Of a stretch of DNA of 51,243 nt, positions 16,944-28,200 are shown piece by piece. Location of the stretch: the NCBI RefSeq assembly GCF_900163865.1, contig NZ_FUKU01000040.1, positions 1-51,243 of the forward strand. The letters run 5' to 3'. The notes under the pieces are model-generated. The model was not told the origin of the DNA, made no database searches, and was given only the letters and a program-made list of their open reading frames with translations. Each line of letters opens with the position of its first letter. The first letter of the stretch is position 1. The DNA comes from Sphingobacterium sp. JB170. GTDB taxonomy: Bacteria > Bacteroidota > Bacteroidia > Sphingobacteriales > Sphingobacteriaceae. The position numbers and the translations under genes were made by a program.

Positions 16944-19241
16944 TTATTGTGTTATTTCATTTAATTCCCGGGTAAAAGAGTAGGGGAAAGCACTCTGCGA
17001 GGTGCCTCGTTGTTTATTCGGCTGATCATCCATTTCAAATATTAAGCTACCACCTTTTTGCAACTCCTCATAACGCAGGTAGTTCTTATCGTAGTTTTTG
17101 CCGTTAACCTTTAGATCCCGGATATACACGTTTTTCACCCCTGTATTATTGGAGCCAATAACGACTTTATTTCCATTCTCAAGGTGTAGTGTGACCTTCT
17201 TGAATTGAGGCGATCCTAGAACATACTGACCAGTTGCTGGCGCAACAGGATAGAATCCCATAGCGGAAAATACATACCAAGCGGAAGTCTGCCCGTTATC
17301 CTCATCGCCCGCGTATCCGTCTGGAGTGGGCTGGTAGAGCTTATCCATAATTTTGCGCACCCAATATTGTGATTTCCACGGCTCACCAGCGTAGTTGTAT
17401 AGGTAGGGCATATGTTGTATCGGCTGATTGCCGTGTGCATACTGGCCCATATTCATTACCTGCATTTCGCGCATCTCATGAATCATACCCCGACTGTTCA
17501 TACCTTCATAACTAGGAATTACAAACACGGTGTCTAACATCGCGGTGAAGGCTTTGTTCCCACCCATCATATCGATCAAACCCTGCGGATCATGGAATAC
17601 ACAAAAGCTCCAATGCCATGCATTTCCTTCAGTGTATGCGCGAGACCAGGCGCTGGGATCGAAGTCCGCTATAAAATTTCCTTCACTATCTTTTGGACGC
17701 ATAAGTTTTGTTTGCGCGTCAAAAAGATTCTTATAATTCATCGCACGCTTGGCATAAATCGCAGTTTCGGCGCTCGGGCGACCGATGGATTTTCCATACT
17801 GGTAAATACACCAATCGTTATAGGCGTATTCCAACGTACGGGCTACATTTTGATTAATATCCTCTCCTATTGGAATATAACCTAAATCATTATAGAACTG
17901 GAACCCCGTTCTGCCTGTTGCGGAAATATTTGGATGCACATGGTTTGCGCCGTGCTGAAGCGCTTCCCACAATATTTGCGTGTCGTACCCTTTTCTTCCT
18001 GTTTTTAAAGCGTCTGCAACAATAGATGCCGAGTTGTTTCCGATCATCGATTCGCGGTGCCCTGGGCTTGCCCATTCGGGTAAAAAGCCACTTTCCTTAT
18101 AAGCGTTCACTAGTCCTTCCTGCATCTGATCGTTCATCGATGGGTATAGGAGGTTTAGTAACGGGAATAGGGAACGGAAAGTATCCCAAAACCCGGTGTC
18201 GGTGAACATCGCACCTGGTAAGACTTTACCATTGTACGGTGAATAATGGATTTTATTGCCGTTTGCATCTATCTCCGACAAATTACGTGGGAATAAAGTT
18301 GAACGGTATAATGCGGAATAAAATGTGCGTTTCGCATCGAGATTATCGTCTTCAATCTCCACGCGTCCAAGTACCTCATTCCAACGGGCTTTGCCGGCTT
18401 GCATCACCTGGTCGAAAGATTTGTTCGCTACCTCATTTAAGTTCAAATCGGCTTGTTCGAAACTGATAAACGAAGACGCCACGCGCGCAGTCACTTCTTC
18501 ACCTTTCGTGGTTTTGAATCCAACGATTCCGCCGGCGTGGTTATCCTGGATTTCTAATTCGCCTTCTTGGATAGTGTTGTTTTTTACGCCGGCTTGATAG
18601 GTAAACGGCTTGTCAAACTCAATGACAAAATAGTTTTTGAAATTTTCAGGAACACCCCCGCTATTGCGCGTGGTGTAGCCAATAATTTTATTTTCCTTGG
18701 GAAGGATCTTGATGTATGATCCTTTATCAAACGCGTCGACGGCTACGAAAGCGCTATCAGTCTGTGGAAATGTAATTCTGAAAATGGCTGACCGCTCTGT
18801 TGGCGATAATTCGGTCATTACGTCGTAATCGGCTAAATATACACTGTAATAATACGGACGCGCATCTTCGGCCTTATGGGAGAACCAACTTGCGCGCTTC
18901 TCTTCGTCAAATTCCGCTTTTCCGGTCATAGGCATAATGGAGAATTGCCCGTAATCATTATTCCATGGACTTGGTTGATGCGTCTGTTTGAAACCTCTGA
19001 TCTTATCTGCTGTATAGGTATAGACCCATCCATCACCCATCTTCCCGGTTTGTGGAGTCCAAAAGTTCATCCCCCACGGCCGCGCAATGGCCGGGTAAGT
19101 GTTCCCGTTAGAAAGTTCATACTTGGACTGTGTACCAACTAAGGGATTGGCATAATCAACTGGTGTTTTGATTTGCGCCGTTATCATGGTCACGAAAAGC
19201 ATTAAAGCCGTCGTCACGAGGGTATTTATCATTTTCATCAT
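16944..19241 (-). CDS. GH92 family alpha-mannosidase
   Basis: A 765-residue secreted enzyme with a signal peptide ending near TAQ (residue 23). An N-terminal beta-sandwich is followed by an (alpha/alpha)6 catalytic domain. Signature motifs are GFWDTFR at about 350-356, HEMREM with Glu near residue 589, and GDEDNGQTSAWY at about 645-656, which carries the acidic residues of the GH92 active site. GH92 enzymes are Ca-dependent exo-alpha-mannosidases (mostly alpha-1,2) acting on N-glycans or yeast mannan. It is co-transcribed with the EEP gene and divergent from susC. Confidence 0.95.
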   Translation of the reverse strand: MMKMINTLVTTALMLFVTMITAQIKTPVDYANPLVGTQSKYELSNGNTYPAIARPWGMNFWTPQTGKMGDGWVYTYTADKIRGFKQTHQPSPWNNDYGQFSIMPMTGKAEFDEEKRASWFSHKAEDARPYYYSVYLADYDVMTELSPTERSAIFRITFPQTDSAFVAVDAFDKGSYIKILPKENKIIGYTTRNSGGVPENFKNYFVIEFDKPFTYQAGVKNNTIQEGELEIQDNHAGGIVGFKTTKGEEVTARVASSFISFEQADLNLNEVANKSFDQVMQAGKARWNEVLGRVEIEDDNLDAKRTFYSALYRSTLFPRNLSEIDANGNKIHYSPYNGKVLPGAMFTDTGFWDTFRSLFPLLNLLYPSMNDQMQEGLVNAYKESGFLPEWASPGHRESMIGNNSASIVADALKTGRKGYDTQILWEALQHGANHVHPNISATGRTGFQFYNDLGYIPIGEDINQNVARTLEYAYNDWCIYQYGKSIGRPSAETAIYAKRAMNYKNLFDAQTKLMRPKDSEGNFIADFDPSAWSRAYTEGNAWHWSFCVFHDPQGLIDMMGGNKAFTAMLDTVFVIPSYEGMNSRGMIHEMREMQVMNMGQYAHGNQPIQHMPYLYNYAGEPWKSQYWVRKIMDKLYQPTPDGYAGDEDNGQTSAWYVFSAMGFYPVAPATGQYVLGSPQFKKVTLHLENGNKVVIGSNNTGVKNVYIRDLKVNGKNYDKNYLRYEELQKGGSLIFEMDDQPNKQRGTSQSAFPYSFTRELNEITQ

Positions 19242-20262
19242 GTTAAAATTATATAAACCAAATTGAATAAAAAAGTTTTGCTAAATCTATTTAGTCATTA
19301 ATTGGTGGCTCAATGTTCGCAAGATGGAATTCTTCAGTGTGTTTTTTTTCTACCAATCATTCGATTGATCTTCTTGGGCGATAAGAGTGTTAGTCGGCTT
19401 TTATACAGTATTTTATCTTCTCCAGGCGCGCGTGTCAAGAGGTTTTCTAACCTGGCCGTTTGTAGCGAGGAGGAAGCTGGAGGTTCCTCATCCCAATACG
19501 TATTTAAGTTAACGCTGGGTAACAACGATTTTACGAACACGACAGGTAAAGCCTCGTTTATTTAGAGGTATAAGGAGAGGTGATTTTTGTTCGTCGATGT
19601 ATTTTCTGTTTCTTTCGAAGTATGTCCTGCCCCCCGGGCTGGTAATAATAATTTCTAGTCCATAATGCCTAGTATGCTGGATTTTAGTTTGAGAAATTCA
19701 TTACCCAGCGTATTACTGATGTATCCTTTTAATTCTTTAACAATGTATGCAGGAGAAAAATCGAGGGAAATATTTTTAACAGATGAACGTGATTAGGTCA
19801 AACTATACGTACTCGTGTGGATACGCATGCCGAATTTTAACAGTGAGGTTTTAGAGTTTGAACCGAAATGTTGTGTCATGTAGACTGTTAAATAATTTTG
19901 TATACCGTGAGGTAATTGATTGTCGTGTGCACTATCATTGTGGTTGAGCGTGTTTAATTAACCTTTTATAGTGGAGCCTTGGTCGTCATTTTCTTCGCTT
20001 CATGATAAAGTTAAATGTAAAATTCAAACCGTATTTGGACTAAATTTTTTTCAACATTTAGGGCGAAATAGTATTCTTCTTGCTATTCAAGGTTTATTTG
20101 TTGATAATCATGGTTTTAATGCGGCTGGGTCGAAGCTAAATTTAATAAGATGTTAAAATACGGTTAACACTTGTTAATATTCGGTCTGCTTGCATACGTA
20201 AATCTCCCGACATTAGAAGCGGTTAAATTTAATTGATTAACTAACTAAATGACAAAAACTAG
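19242..20262. other. Large divergent intergenic region before susC
   Basis: About 1 kb with no gene I can support; short frames on both strands (such as 19302-19565) do not look like proteins. No sigma or anti-sigma (FecI/FecR) genes precede susC, as is often seen elsewhere. A promoter-like TTG-N19-TAATTTTG occurs at 19871-19900. Confidence 0.6.
19871..19900 (+). promoter_or_regulatory. Candidate promoter for susCD
   Basis: TTG at 19871-19873, 19 bases, then TAATTTTG at 19893-19900. This matches the Bacteroidota -33/-7 arrangement. It lies about 360 bases before the susC ATG, which would leave a long leader. Confidence 0.35.
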
Positions 20263-23200
20263 ATGAACAAAAGAAAAATTGCTTTTTTAGCAGCTAGTCT
20301 TTTCTTCTCGACCGGCTTGTTTGCCCAAACACAGCTAAAAGGTCGAGTTGTAGACGGGAACGGTGCACCCATCCCCGGTGTTACCTTATCCCTAAAAGAC
20401 GGAACGGCTACCCAAACAGGTAGCAATGGCGAATTCGCTATCACTTATGACCAAGCAGGTCAGCTTAATGTTTCCGCTATTGGGTATAGTGGCAAAATGA
20501 TTAACCTTTTAAATCAAACTTCGGTAGAGATTATTTTAAATTCGGCGACGGAAGATCTCGATGAGGTTATCGTTACCGCTCTTGGTATTTCTCGTGATAA
20601 AAAGTCACTCGGATATGCTGCCCAACAGGTTAATGCGAAAGAATTAACTCAAGCAGGACCAGTGAATGTGACCGGCGCACTTTCGGGTAAAGTAGCCGGC
20701 GTACAGGTGAATCAGTTTGGAGGTACTGTTGGGGCATCGGCGCGTATTAGTTTACGTGGCAACTCCGGCGTAGGGGCAGACCAACAGCCACTGATCGTTG
20801 TTGATGGCGTTCCGATCTCCAACGATACGCAGCGCTCGGGTGATAACACCTACAGTGGTGTCGATTACGGTTCGGGAATTAACGATATTAATCCCGAGGA
20901 CATAGAGTCAATGACCGTACTCAAGGGAGGGTCTGCTGCACTGTATGGTATGCGAGCCGGTAACGGTGTCATTCTCATCACCACAAAATCGGGTAAAAAA
21001 GGCCAGAAGGGGATTAAACTTTCTTATGACGGGAATTTCACGGTAGATCAGGCTTCTTACCTACCAAAACTTCAAAATTCGTATGGGCAAGGTTTCAATG
21101 GAGATGAATTCCATTTTAATCGTGACGGTGGAAACTTATCTTACCAGGACTATGCCCGTACTAAAGGGTTTTCATATGATATGGGCACAGGAGCTGGTAA
21201 AGGTGTTTCTGACGGAATGGATGAATCTTGGGGACCTCGCTTAGATGCGGGGTTAAAGCTACCCCAGTTCGATAGCCCGGTAGAAAATGGTGTTCGTCAG
21301 GCTACCGACTGGATATCTCATAAAAATAATGTACGCGATTTCTTCCAGGTTGGGCATTCGATGAATCATAATCTGTCGGTACTCGCACAGTCGGAAAAAT
21401 CCAGTACCCGGGCATCCTTATCTTTTCGTGATCAGGTCGGAACGGTACCGAATACAGATCAGAAGCGCTATGGTATACAGTTAAACAACAACACGACAAT
21501 TTCCGAGAAAGTATCTTTCGATGTGAGTACGAATTATACCCGAACAGAAAGTGATAATATCGTGTCTCAGGGGTATGACGGCAACAATCCAATGAATGGA
21601 TTTATTTGGACTGGCCGCCAGATTAATATGCAAAATCTGGAGGATAACTGGGACCAAAAGGATGAACGTGGCGAATACACCCTTTATAACTGGAATACAA
21701 ATTACCATGTTAACCCATTTTTTAACGTTCATGAAAACACGAATTCCTATAAAAGAGATCGTTTTTTTGGAAAGACCTCTCTTTACTACCAACCGTTTGA
21801 ATTCCTAAAATTCGAAGGACGTGCCGGATTAGATTATTATAGCGCGCAAGCGTTTGAGAAGAACTATTTCAATAGCGCGTTCCCGTTTGGTGGTTTTCGC
21901 GACCGAAAAACAGATAACACCGAGCTTAATTTAGATTTTATTGCATCATTTAATAAGCAATTTGGCGATTTCAATGTTTTAGCACTCGCCGGAGCCAACT
22001 ACAGAGATGTACAGTGGGGTAACTCGGTGATTGGAGCAGATGCGCTTGCTGTGCTCGGCGTATACACGATTGCTAATAAAATGGGAGACGCTATTTCTAC
22101 GATGGATCATACACATGTTCGTTCTAATTCGGTTTTTGCATCTGCGAACTTAGGGTGGAGAGATCAGCTTTATTTAGATCTGAGTGCGAGAAATGACTGG
22201 AGCTCCACAATTAAAGATGATTTTTTCTATCCGTCGGCAAGTTTAAGCTGGCTCCCGACATCGACATTCGAAAATTTGAAGGGTGATGTGTTAAGCTTTT
22301 GGAAACTGCGAGGAGGATGGGCCGAAATTGGCGCTGGCGCATCGGCCTATCAAAACAGGGCCTATTATTATGCGCAGGATAACGCTTTTAATGGGGTAGC
22401 ACAGATGTATCATACGATGATCTTACCCAACGAAGACCTGAAGCCCGAAAGTGTTCGTACCTGGGAAATAGGAACAGAGATTGGCTTATTCAATGACAGG
22501 TTACATGCAGATGTCGCGTATTACTATAAAAACACACGCGATCAAATTTTAGAAGTTTCCACGTCGAATGTTGTTGGATTTAGCAGAATGCTTCTAAATG
22601 CCGGTGAAATTGAGAACAAGGGTATTGAGGTACAGTTAAGAGGTGATATCATTCGTAAAGAAGACGGTTTTAATTGGTCTACCACTGTAAATTATGCGAA
22701 AGACAACAGTAAGGTGATCGAACTTTATCCGCAACTGGAATTAGATACTTATCAAATTGGATGGACTTGGGGTGTCGCAAATGTCGCCCGTAAAGGAGAG
22801 AAATGGGGTACGTTAGTTGGTACTGGATATGACCGTGTGGAAGAAGGACCAATGAAAGGAGCCATCAAAGTAAATAACACTGGTCTTGTGGTAAATAAAA
22901 GCGGGCAAGAGATTGGGAACGTAACGCCAGATTTCTTAGCGAGCTGGCGTAATGATTTTACGTATAAAGATTTTTCTTTTGGTTTCCTATTAGACCTCCG
23001 TGTTGGCGGAGATATTTGGTCTCAAACAATGAACCATGGATATTCTGCAGGGAGTGCTGAAATCACCGCTGAAAACGGTGTTCGTGAACGCGCGATTGTT
23101 GCCGGCAGAGATGTAATGAAAGATGAAAAATTTGCGATGAGTGATGGTAACGGTAACTGGGTAGAAAATACGATCGAAACCGATGCCCAGACTTGGTATC

Positions 23201-23496
23201 GAGATGGGGGCGTGTCGCAGATGTATGTTTTTGATGGATCTTTTTTAAAGCTACGAGAGGCTTATCTAACCTATAATGTACCATCTCGCTATTTACAAAA
23301 CTTGAAAGGAATTAGTCGCGTGAATGTTTCTTTAATCGGAACGAATCTCGCCTTACTTTGGACACATAAATCAAATACTATGCGTATCGATCCGGAGACT
23401 GGTGGTGTTTCGAGTGATAGCCGTGGTGTTGGTTTTGAGCAGGCATCCGTTCCTACTTCACGTAGTTTTGGGCTGAAATTAGGCGTTTCATTTTAA
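20263..23496 (+). CDS. SusC/RagA family TonB-dependent outer-membrane receptor
   Basis: A 1077-residue importer. It has a signal peptide (cleavage near FAQ, residue 22), a carboxypeptidase-like regulatory domain (about 26-95, GRVVDGNGAPIPGVTLSL), then the TonB-dependent plug (LIVVDGVPI, LKGGSAALYGMRAGNGVILITTK) and a 22-strand barrel ending in FGLKLGVSF. It lacks an N-terminal STN domain, so it is not wired to an anti-sigma relay. It pairs with the SusD gene 12 bases downstream to bind and import oligosaccharides across the outer membrane. Confidence 0.97.
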   Translation: MNKRKIAFLAASLFFSTGLFAQTQLKGRVVDGNGAPIPGVTLSLKDGTATQTGSNGEFAITYDQAGQLNVSAIGYSGKMINLLNQTSVEIILNSATEDLDEVIVTALGISRDKKSLGYAAQQVNAKELTQAGPVNVTGALSGKVAGVQVNQFGGTVGASARISLRGNSGVGADQQPLIVVDGVPISNDTQRSGDNTYSGVDYGSGINDINPEDIESMTVLKGGSAALYGMRAGNGVILITTKSGKKGQKGIKLSYDGNFTVDQASYLPKLQNSYGQGFNGDEFHFNRDGGNLSYQDYARTKGFSYDMGTGAGKGVSDGMDESWGPRLDAGLKLPQFDSPVENGVRQATDWISHKNNVRDFFQVGHSMNHNLSVLAQSEKSSTRASLSFRDQVGTVPNTDQKRYGIQLNNNTTISEKVSFDVSTNYTRTESDNIVSQGYDGNNPMNGFIWTGRQINMQNLEDNWDQKDERGEYTLYNWNTNYHVNPFFNVHENTNSYKRDRFFGKTSLYYQPFEFLKFEGRAGLDYYSAQAFEKNYFNSAFPFGGFRDRKTDNTELNLDFIASFNKQFGDFNVLALAGANYRDVQWGNSVIGADALAVLGVYTIANKMGDAISTMDHTHVRSNSVFASANLGWRDQLYLDLSARNDWSSTIKDDFFYPSASLSWLPTSTFENLKGDVLSFWKLRGGWAEIGAGASAYQNRAYYYAQDNAFNGVAQMYHTMILPNEDLKPESVRTWEIGTEIGLFNDRLHADVAYYYKNTRDQILEVSTSNVVGFSRMLLNAGEIENKGIEVQLRGDIIRKEDGFNWSTTVNYAKDNSKVIELYPQLELDTYQIGWTWGVANVARKGEKWGTLVGTGYDRVEEGPMKGAIKVNNTGLVVNKSGQEIGNVTPDFLASWRNDFTYKDFSFGFLLDLRVGGDIWSQTMNHGYSAGSAEITAENGVRERAIVAGRDVMKDEKFAMSDGNGNWVENTIETDAQTWYRDGGVSQMYVFDGSFLKLREAYLTYNVPSRYLQNLKGISRVNVSLIGTNLALLWTHKSNTMRIDPETGGVSSDSRGVGFEQASVPTSRSFGLKLGVSF

Positions 23497-23508
23497 GAAA
23501 TTAAAATC

Positions 23509-24993
23509 ATGAATATAAAATTTAATAAATATACAATTCTAGCGTGCTTGACATTTGGTTTGGCCACGACGAGTTGCACGAAGTCTTTTGAAGACGTAAA
23601 TACAGATCCCGATGCATTCACTGAAGTTCCAAGCACAAATATTTTAGCGAATGTATTACGTAATACCGGAGAAGAGTTTGGCGGCGATGTGGCCGGATAT
23701 GGAACCTTTGCGGGGTATATCGTCAAGATCCAATACCTTGATTATCTAGGAGGATTGATTCCAACAAATAATACCTACGGTAACCGCTGGGCTGCATGTT
23801 ATTATAATAACACACAGCTGGATTTATTACTTAAAACAACAGAAGAAAAAGCGGACTTATATAAGAATGTTCGTTTTGTCGCACGAATATGGCAGAATTA
23901 CATGTGGTCCTACCTAACGGACGGATGGCGTAACGTTCCTTATTCCCAAGCATTGCAAGGACGCGAAGAAAATGGTAGTGTTCTTAAGGCAGAGTACGAT
24001 AAACAGGAAGATATTTATCCGGCTTTATTACAGGATCTGAAGACTATAGCGGACGAAATGGATGCTGGGCTTGGAGAGGATGAACTAGGAGCTGGTGATT
24101 TTGTCTATGAAGGTGATATGGAAAAATGGCAAAAATTCTGTAATTCATTACGGTTAAGACTTGCAATGCGTATTTCCGCAGTGGCGCCGGAATTGGCGAA
24201 AACTACTATTGAGGAGATCGCAGGTGATCCTGCTAAATATCCTGTACTTGAAACCAACGCGGAGAATTGTTATTTGACGTATCCAGGCGGTGCGCCGTAT
24301 TATGAACCATGGTATAATGATGGGATTGTAGGAAAACGTATAGATAATTATGGAATGGCAGATATTTTTATTGACCATTTAACAGAAATGGAAGATCCAC
24401 GGATTGCTAAAGTCGCAAATAAAGCAAATGATGGAACCTACCGAGGATTCCAGAACGGCGCAAAGGCTTCTCCGTCGCCCTTAGACAAAATTTCATTTAT
24501 TGGCGATAAATATATGGACGACCCTGCTGGCTTTACACCATTTTACAAATCAGCTGAAACATTTTATATTTATGCTGAGGCAGCGATGTTAGGATATAAC
24601 GTTGGTATGACTGCCAAAGAAGCTTACGAGCAGGCTGTACGTGTGTCGATGGAAGATAACCAGATCGCTTCAGATGCGATTGCTAAGTATCTAGCGGGTA
24701 AAGGTAAATGGAATAACACGAAAGAGCGTATCTGGTGGGATATGTGGGTAGCTTTATTTAAAGAAAATTTTGAAGCTTGGAGCCTATACCGTCGTACAGG
24801 AATTCCATCAACAAATTACCCGTCGTTGAATTCTATTTTCGGCGATGCACATAACGATCAACCGTTTCGTTTACCGTATCCCAACAACGAATTTTTGTAT
24901 AACACACAAAATGTAAATCAGGCGAATGCAGAGGTCAAAGACTATGTCTGGGGAGAACAGATGTGGTGGGATCAACGTAGTGACGTTTTTTAA
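23509..24993 (+). CDS. SusD/RagB family surface lipoprotein
   Basis: A 494-residue lipoprotein with lipobox ATTSC (Cys at residue 23). The TPR-rich SusD fold starts with SFEDVNTDPDAFTEVP and includes RIWQNYMWSYLTDGWRNVPYSQAL, typical of the SusD_2-like group. The C-terminal WWDMWVALFKENFEAWSLYRRTGIP is also characteristic. It is the ligand-binding lid of the SusC pore. A strong terminator follows, so the SusCD transcript likely ends here and the GH127 gene has its own promoter. Confidence 0.95.
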   Translation: MNIKFNKYTILACLTFGLATTSCTKSFEDVNTDPDAFTEVPSTNILANVLRNTGEEFGGDVAGYGTFAGYIVKIQYLDYLGGLIPTNNTYGNRWAACYYNNTQLDLLLKTTEEKADLYKNVRFVARIWQNYMWSYLTDGWRNVPYSQALQGREENGSVLKAEYDKQEDIYPALLQDLKTIADEMDAGLGEDELGAGDFVYEGDMEKWQKFCNSLRLRLAMRISAVAPELAKTTIEEIAGDPAKYPVLETNAENCYLTYPGGAPYYEPWYNDGIVGKRIDNYGMADIFIDHLTEMEDPRIAKVANKANDGTYRGFQNGAKASPSPLDKISFIGDKYMDDPAGFTPFYKSAETFYIYAEAAMLGYNVGMTAKEAYEQAVRVSMEDNQIASDAIAKYLAGKGKWNNTKERIWWDMWVALFKENFEAWSLYRRTGIPSTNYPSLNSIFGDAHNDQPFRLPYPNNEFLYNTQNVNQANAEVKDYVWGEQMWWDQRSDVF

Positions 24994-25024
24994 ACAGAAT
25001 TTAAATTAGTAGATTAATCAATAG

Positions 25025-25056
25025 GAGAGCTGTCAATTGACGGCTCTCTTTTTTTT
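25025..25056 (+). terminator. Intrinsic terminator of susCD
   Basis: A GAGAGC/GCTCTC stem continues through a T-G wobble and GTC/GAC, with an AATT loop (25025-25048), and is followed by eight T residues (25049-25056). It lies 32 bases after the SusD stop. Confidence 0.93.
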
Positions 25057-25213
25057 AAATACTGAATAAAAGAGTACTATCAGTTGTTAATATCCTGTGT
25101 AAATTGGCTAAAATGAATGTATAGAAGAACCAGATTTCTTTTTAGTTTTAGAGCGAGGAAATATGGCGTTTGATTGACGAGGAAAATTTTTAGATACTTA
25201 TTGAAAAGAAAAG

Positions 25214-28200
25214 ATGAAAATAAATAAAAGGATTGCGCGTATCGTGCTGCTTGTTACGCTTCTGGTTGAGGGTGTAAATGTAGTTCAAGCGCAGAGCGGC
25301 GATCAAATTTTAGATGGGATAGGGGAGACGGGAATGATTGCGCGCTATGTTTTTGATGGGAATTTTAAAGATTGGTCGCGCAATAATTTGCATGCCGAAT
25401 TTAGAGGGGCAAAAGCAAGCTTCATTCAAGACGATAAATTTGGTAAAGTGTTATCTCTTGCTGGAGGATCAAATGAATATGTTGTTTTACCGGAAGGAAC
25501 TTTAACAAATCTAGAATCATTAAGTATCTCCGGATGGTTATTTTTACGCTCATCACAACAAGGACAGTATTTCTTTGATTTTGGTCAGAATCATGATCAG
25601 CATTTCTTTGCGACTCCAGTGGGTTCTGCTCAGCAAGAAGGATTTCAAGCTTTAATAACGGCTAATAACACACGGACATCTGGAGCGATTTCTGCTGGAG
25701 TACCACAAAATAAATGGGTACATGTTGCGATTGTTATCGACATTTTCTCAAAATCAATTACAACCTATCTTGATGGTAAACACGTAGGGGAAGGGAAGGA
25801 TATACCAAAGGAACTTGCTGTGGTGTTTAAAAAAGGGGAGAAGCAAACAAGCGGACTATATATAGGTAAGTCCCTTGATGCTGAAAGCCCAAGTTTAAAC
25901 GCCCTTGTGCATGATTTTCGAATTTATCGTGTACCACTTACCGAGAAGCAGGTTGCAGGTATTTATTACAACGCGCTACAAGGGGTGCGCGAAGATGAAC
26001 AAAGCATGGGCAAAGTGGAGGATGATCTTCCGAGCTATGAGCTTAGCAAAGCACAATTTTATAATACTTACCTCACAGCGGTATCGGATGTGAGCGTCGA
26101 AACGGCATTAGGGGATCTTCCACGGTTGCCTAGTTTTGTGCAAGGATCCTATAAAAAGGGAATGGTAGGTCCAAAAGTACGGGTATTATGGCCTGCAGAT
26201 ATAGATAATGATGCGGTACAAAAAGCGGGTGAATACACAATCACGGGACGAGTGCCCGGAACAGACTTGAAACCAAAAGCTGTGGTAAGAGTTAAAGATT
26301 TAAAAAATGAAACTACTCCCGGTGAAAAATTGGAGATTTTCGCATTAAACCAAGTTTCTTTAAATAGCGATGATCAAAACCACGATACTAAATTTATAGA
26401 AAATAGGGATAAATTTATTACTACCCTTGCGAAAACCGATCCCAATTCGTTCCTGTATATGTTTCGACATGCTTTCGGTCAGAAGCAGCCCGAAGGGGCG
26501 ACACCGCTTGGGGTTTGGGATAGTCAAGATACGAAGCTACGAGGTCACGCTACCGGCCATTTTCTTACCGCGATAGCACAGTCCTATGCGAGCACGGCAT
26601 ACGATAAGCGTTTGCAAGAAAACTTTGCGCAAAAAATGACGTATATGGTCAATACATTATACGAGCTGTCCGAGCTTTCGGGTCATGCAAAAGTAGCTGG
26701 AGGGGACCATGTTTCAGATCCTACCGCCGTACCTGTCGGGCCGAATAAAACACAGTATGATTCGGACCTGAGCGACAAAGGGATACGTAACGACTATTGG
26801 AACTGGGGAAAAGGATATATCAGTGCCTATCCTCCCGATCAATTTATCATGTTGGAAAATGGCGCGAGCTATGGAGGACAGAACAATCAGGTGTGGGCGC
26901 CCTATTATACGCTGCATAAAATCCTAGCAGGTTTAATCGATGTTTATCTAGTGAGTGGTAACAAGAAAGCACTCGAGGTGGCCGAAGGGATGAGTGAATG
27001 GGTTTATATGCGTTTGAGTAAGCTTCCCAAGGAAACGCTAATTAAAATGTGGAATACGTACATCGCTGGTGAATTTGGCGGGATGAACGAATCCATGGCG
27101 CGCTTGTATCATATCACCAAGAATCCAGACTACCTGAAGACCGCGCAGTTATTTGATAATATTAAGATGTTCTACGGTGATCCGGAGCATTCCCACGGGT
27201 TAGCTAAAAATGTAGATACATTCAGAGGATTGCACGCTAATCAGCACATTCCACAGATCGTCGGTAGCATGGAGATGTACCGTGTTTCTAAGAACCCGGA
27301 TTATTTTAAAATTGCCGACAATTTTTGGTATAAAGCTGTCAACGACTATATGTACAGCATCGGCGGGGTTGCCGGTGCACGAAACCCGGCAAATGCCGAA
27401 TGCTTTATTAGTCAACCCGCAACCCTGTATGAGAATGGGTTCTCCGCCGGAGGGCAAAATGAAACATGTGCGACGTATAATATGTTAAAATTGACGAGTG
27501 ATTTGTTTCTTTTTACGCCGCGTGCCGAGCTAATGGATTACTATGAACGAGGTTTGTATAACCATATCTTAGCCTCCGTAGCGGAAGATAGCCCAGCCAA
27601 CACTTACCACGTTTCATTGCGGCCAGGAGCTATAAAGCAGTTCGGGAACCCGCACATGAAAGGTTTTACCTGCTGTAATGGCACAGCGATTGAAAGCAGT
27701 ACAAAGCTCCAAAATTCGATCTATTTTAAAAGTAAGGATAATAATGATTTGTACGTTAATTTGTTCATTCCTTCAACCTTAAATTGGGATGAGAGAAATA
27801 TCATCCTAACCCAGTCAACGAGCTATCCCAAGAGTGATCAAACACGTTTAAAGATTAAAGGGAGCGGCCGGTTCGCTGTACATATGCGTGTACCCGGCTG
27901 GGCGACTAAAGGTGCTAGCGTGCAAATTAATGGAAAACCGCAGGAGCTGCAAGCACTGCCAGGAAGTTACCTCGTAATAGAACGCGATTGGAACGACGGC
28001 GATCGTATCGATTTAACCATACCGTTTGCATTTCATCTAGATCCCGTTATGGATCAACAAAATATAGCGAGCCTATTTTATGGACCGATATTACTAGCTG
28101 CGCAGGAAACTGAACCTCGAAAAGAATGGCGTAAAGTTACTTTCGATGCGAGCAATATCAGTAAAACAATCAAGGGCGATCCGCGAAAATTAGAATTTAC

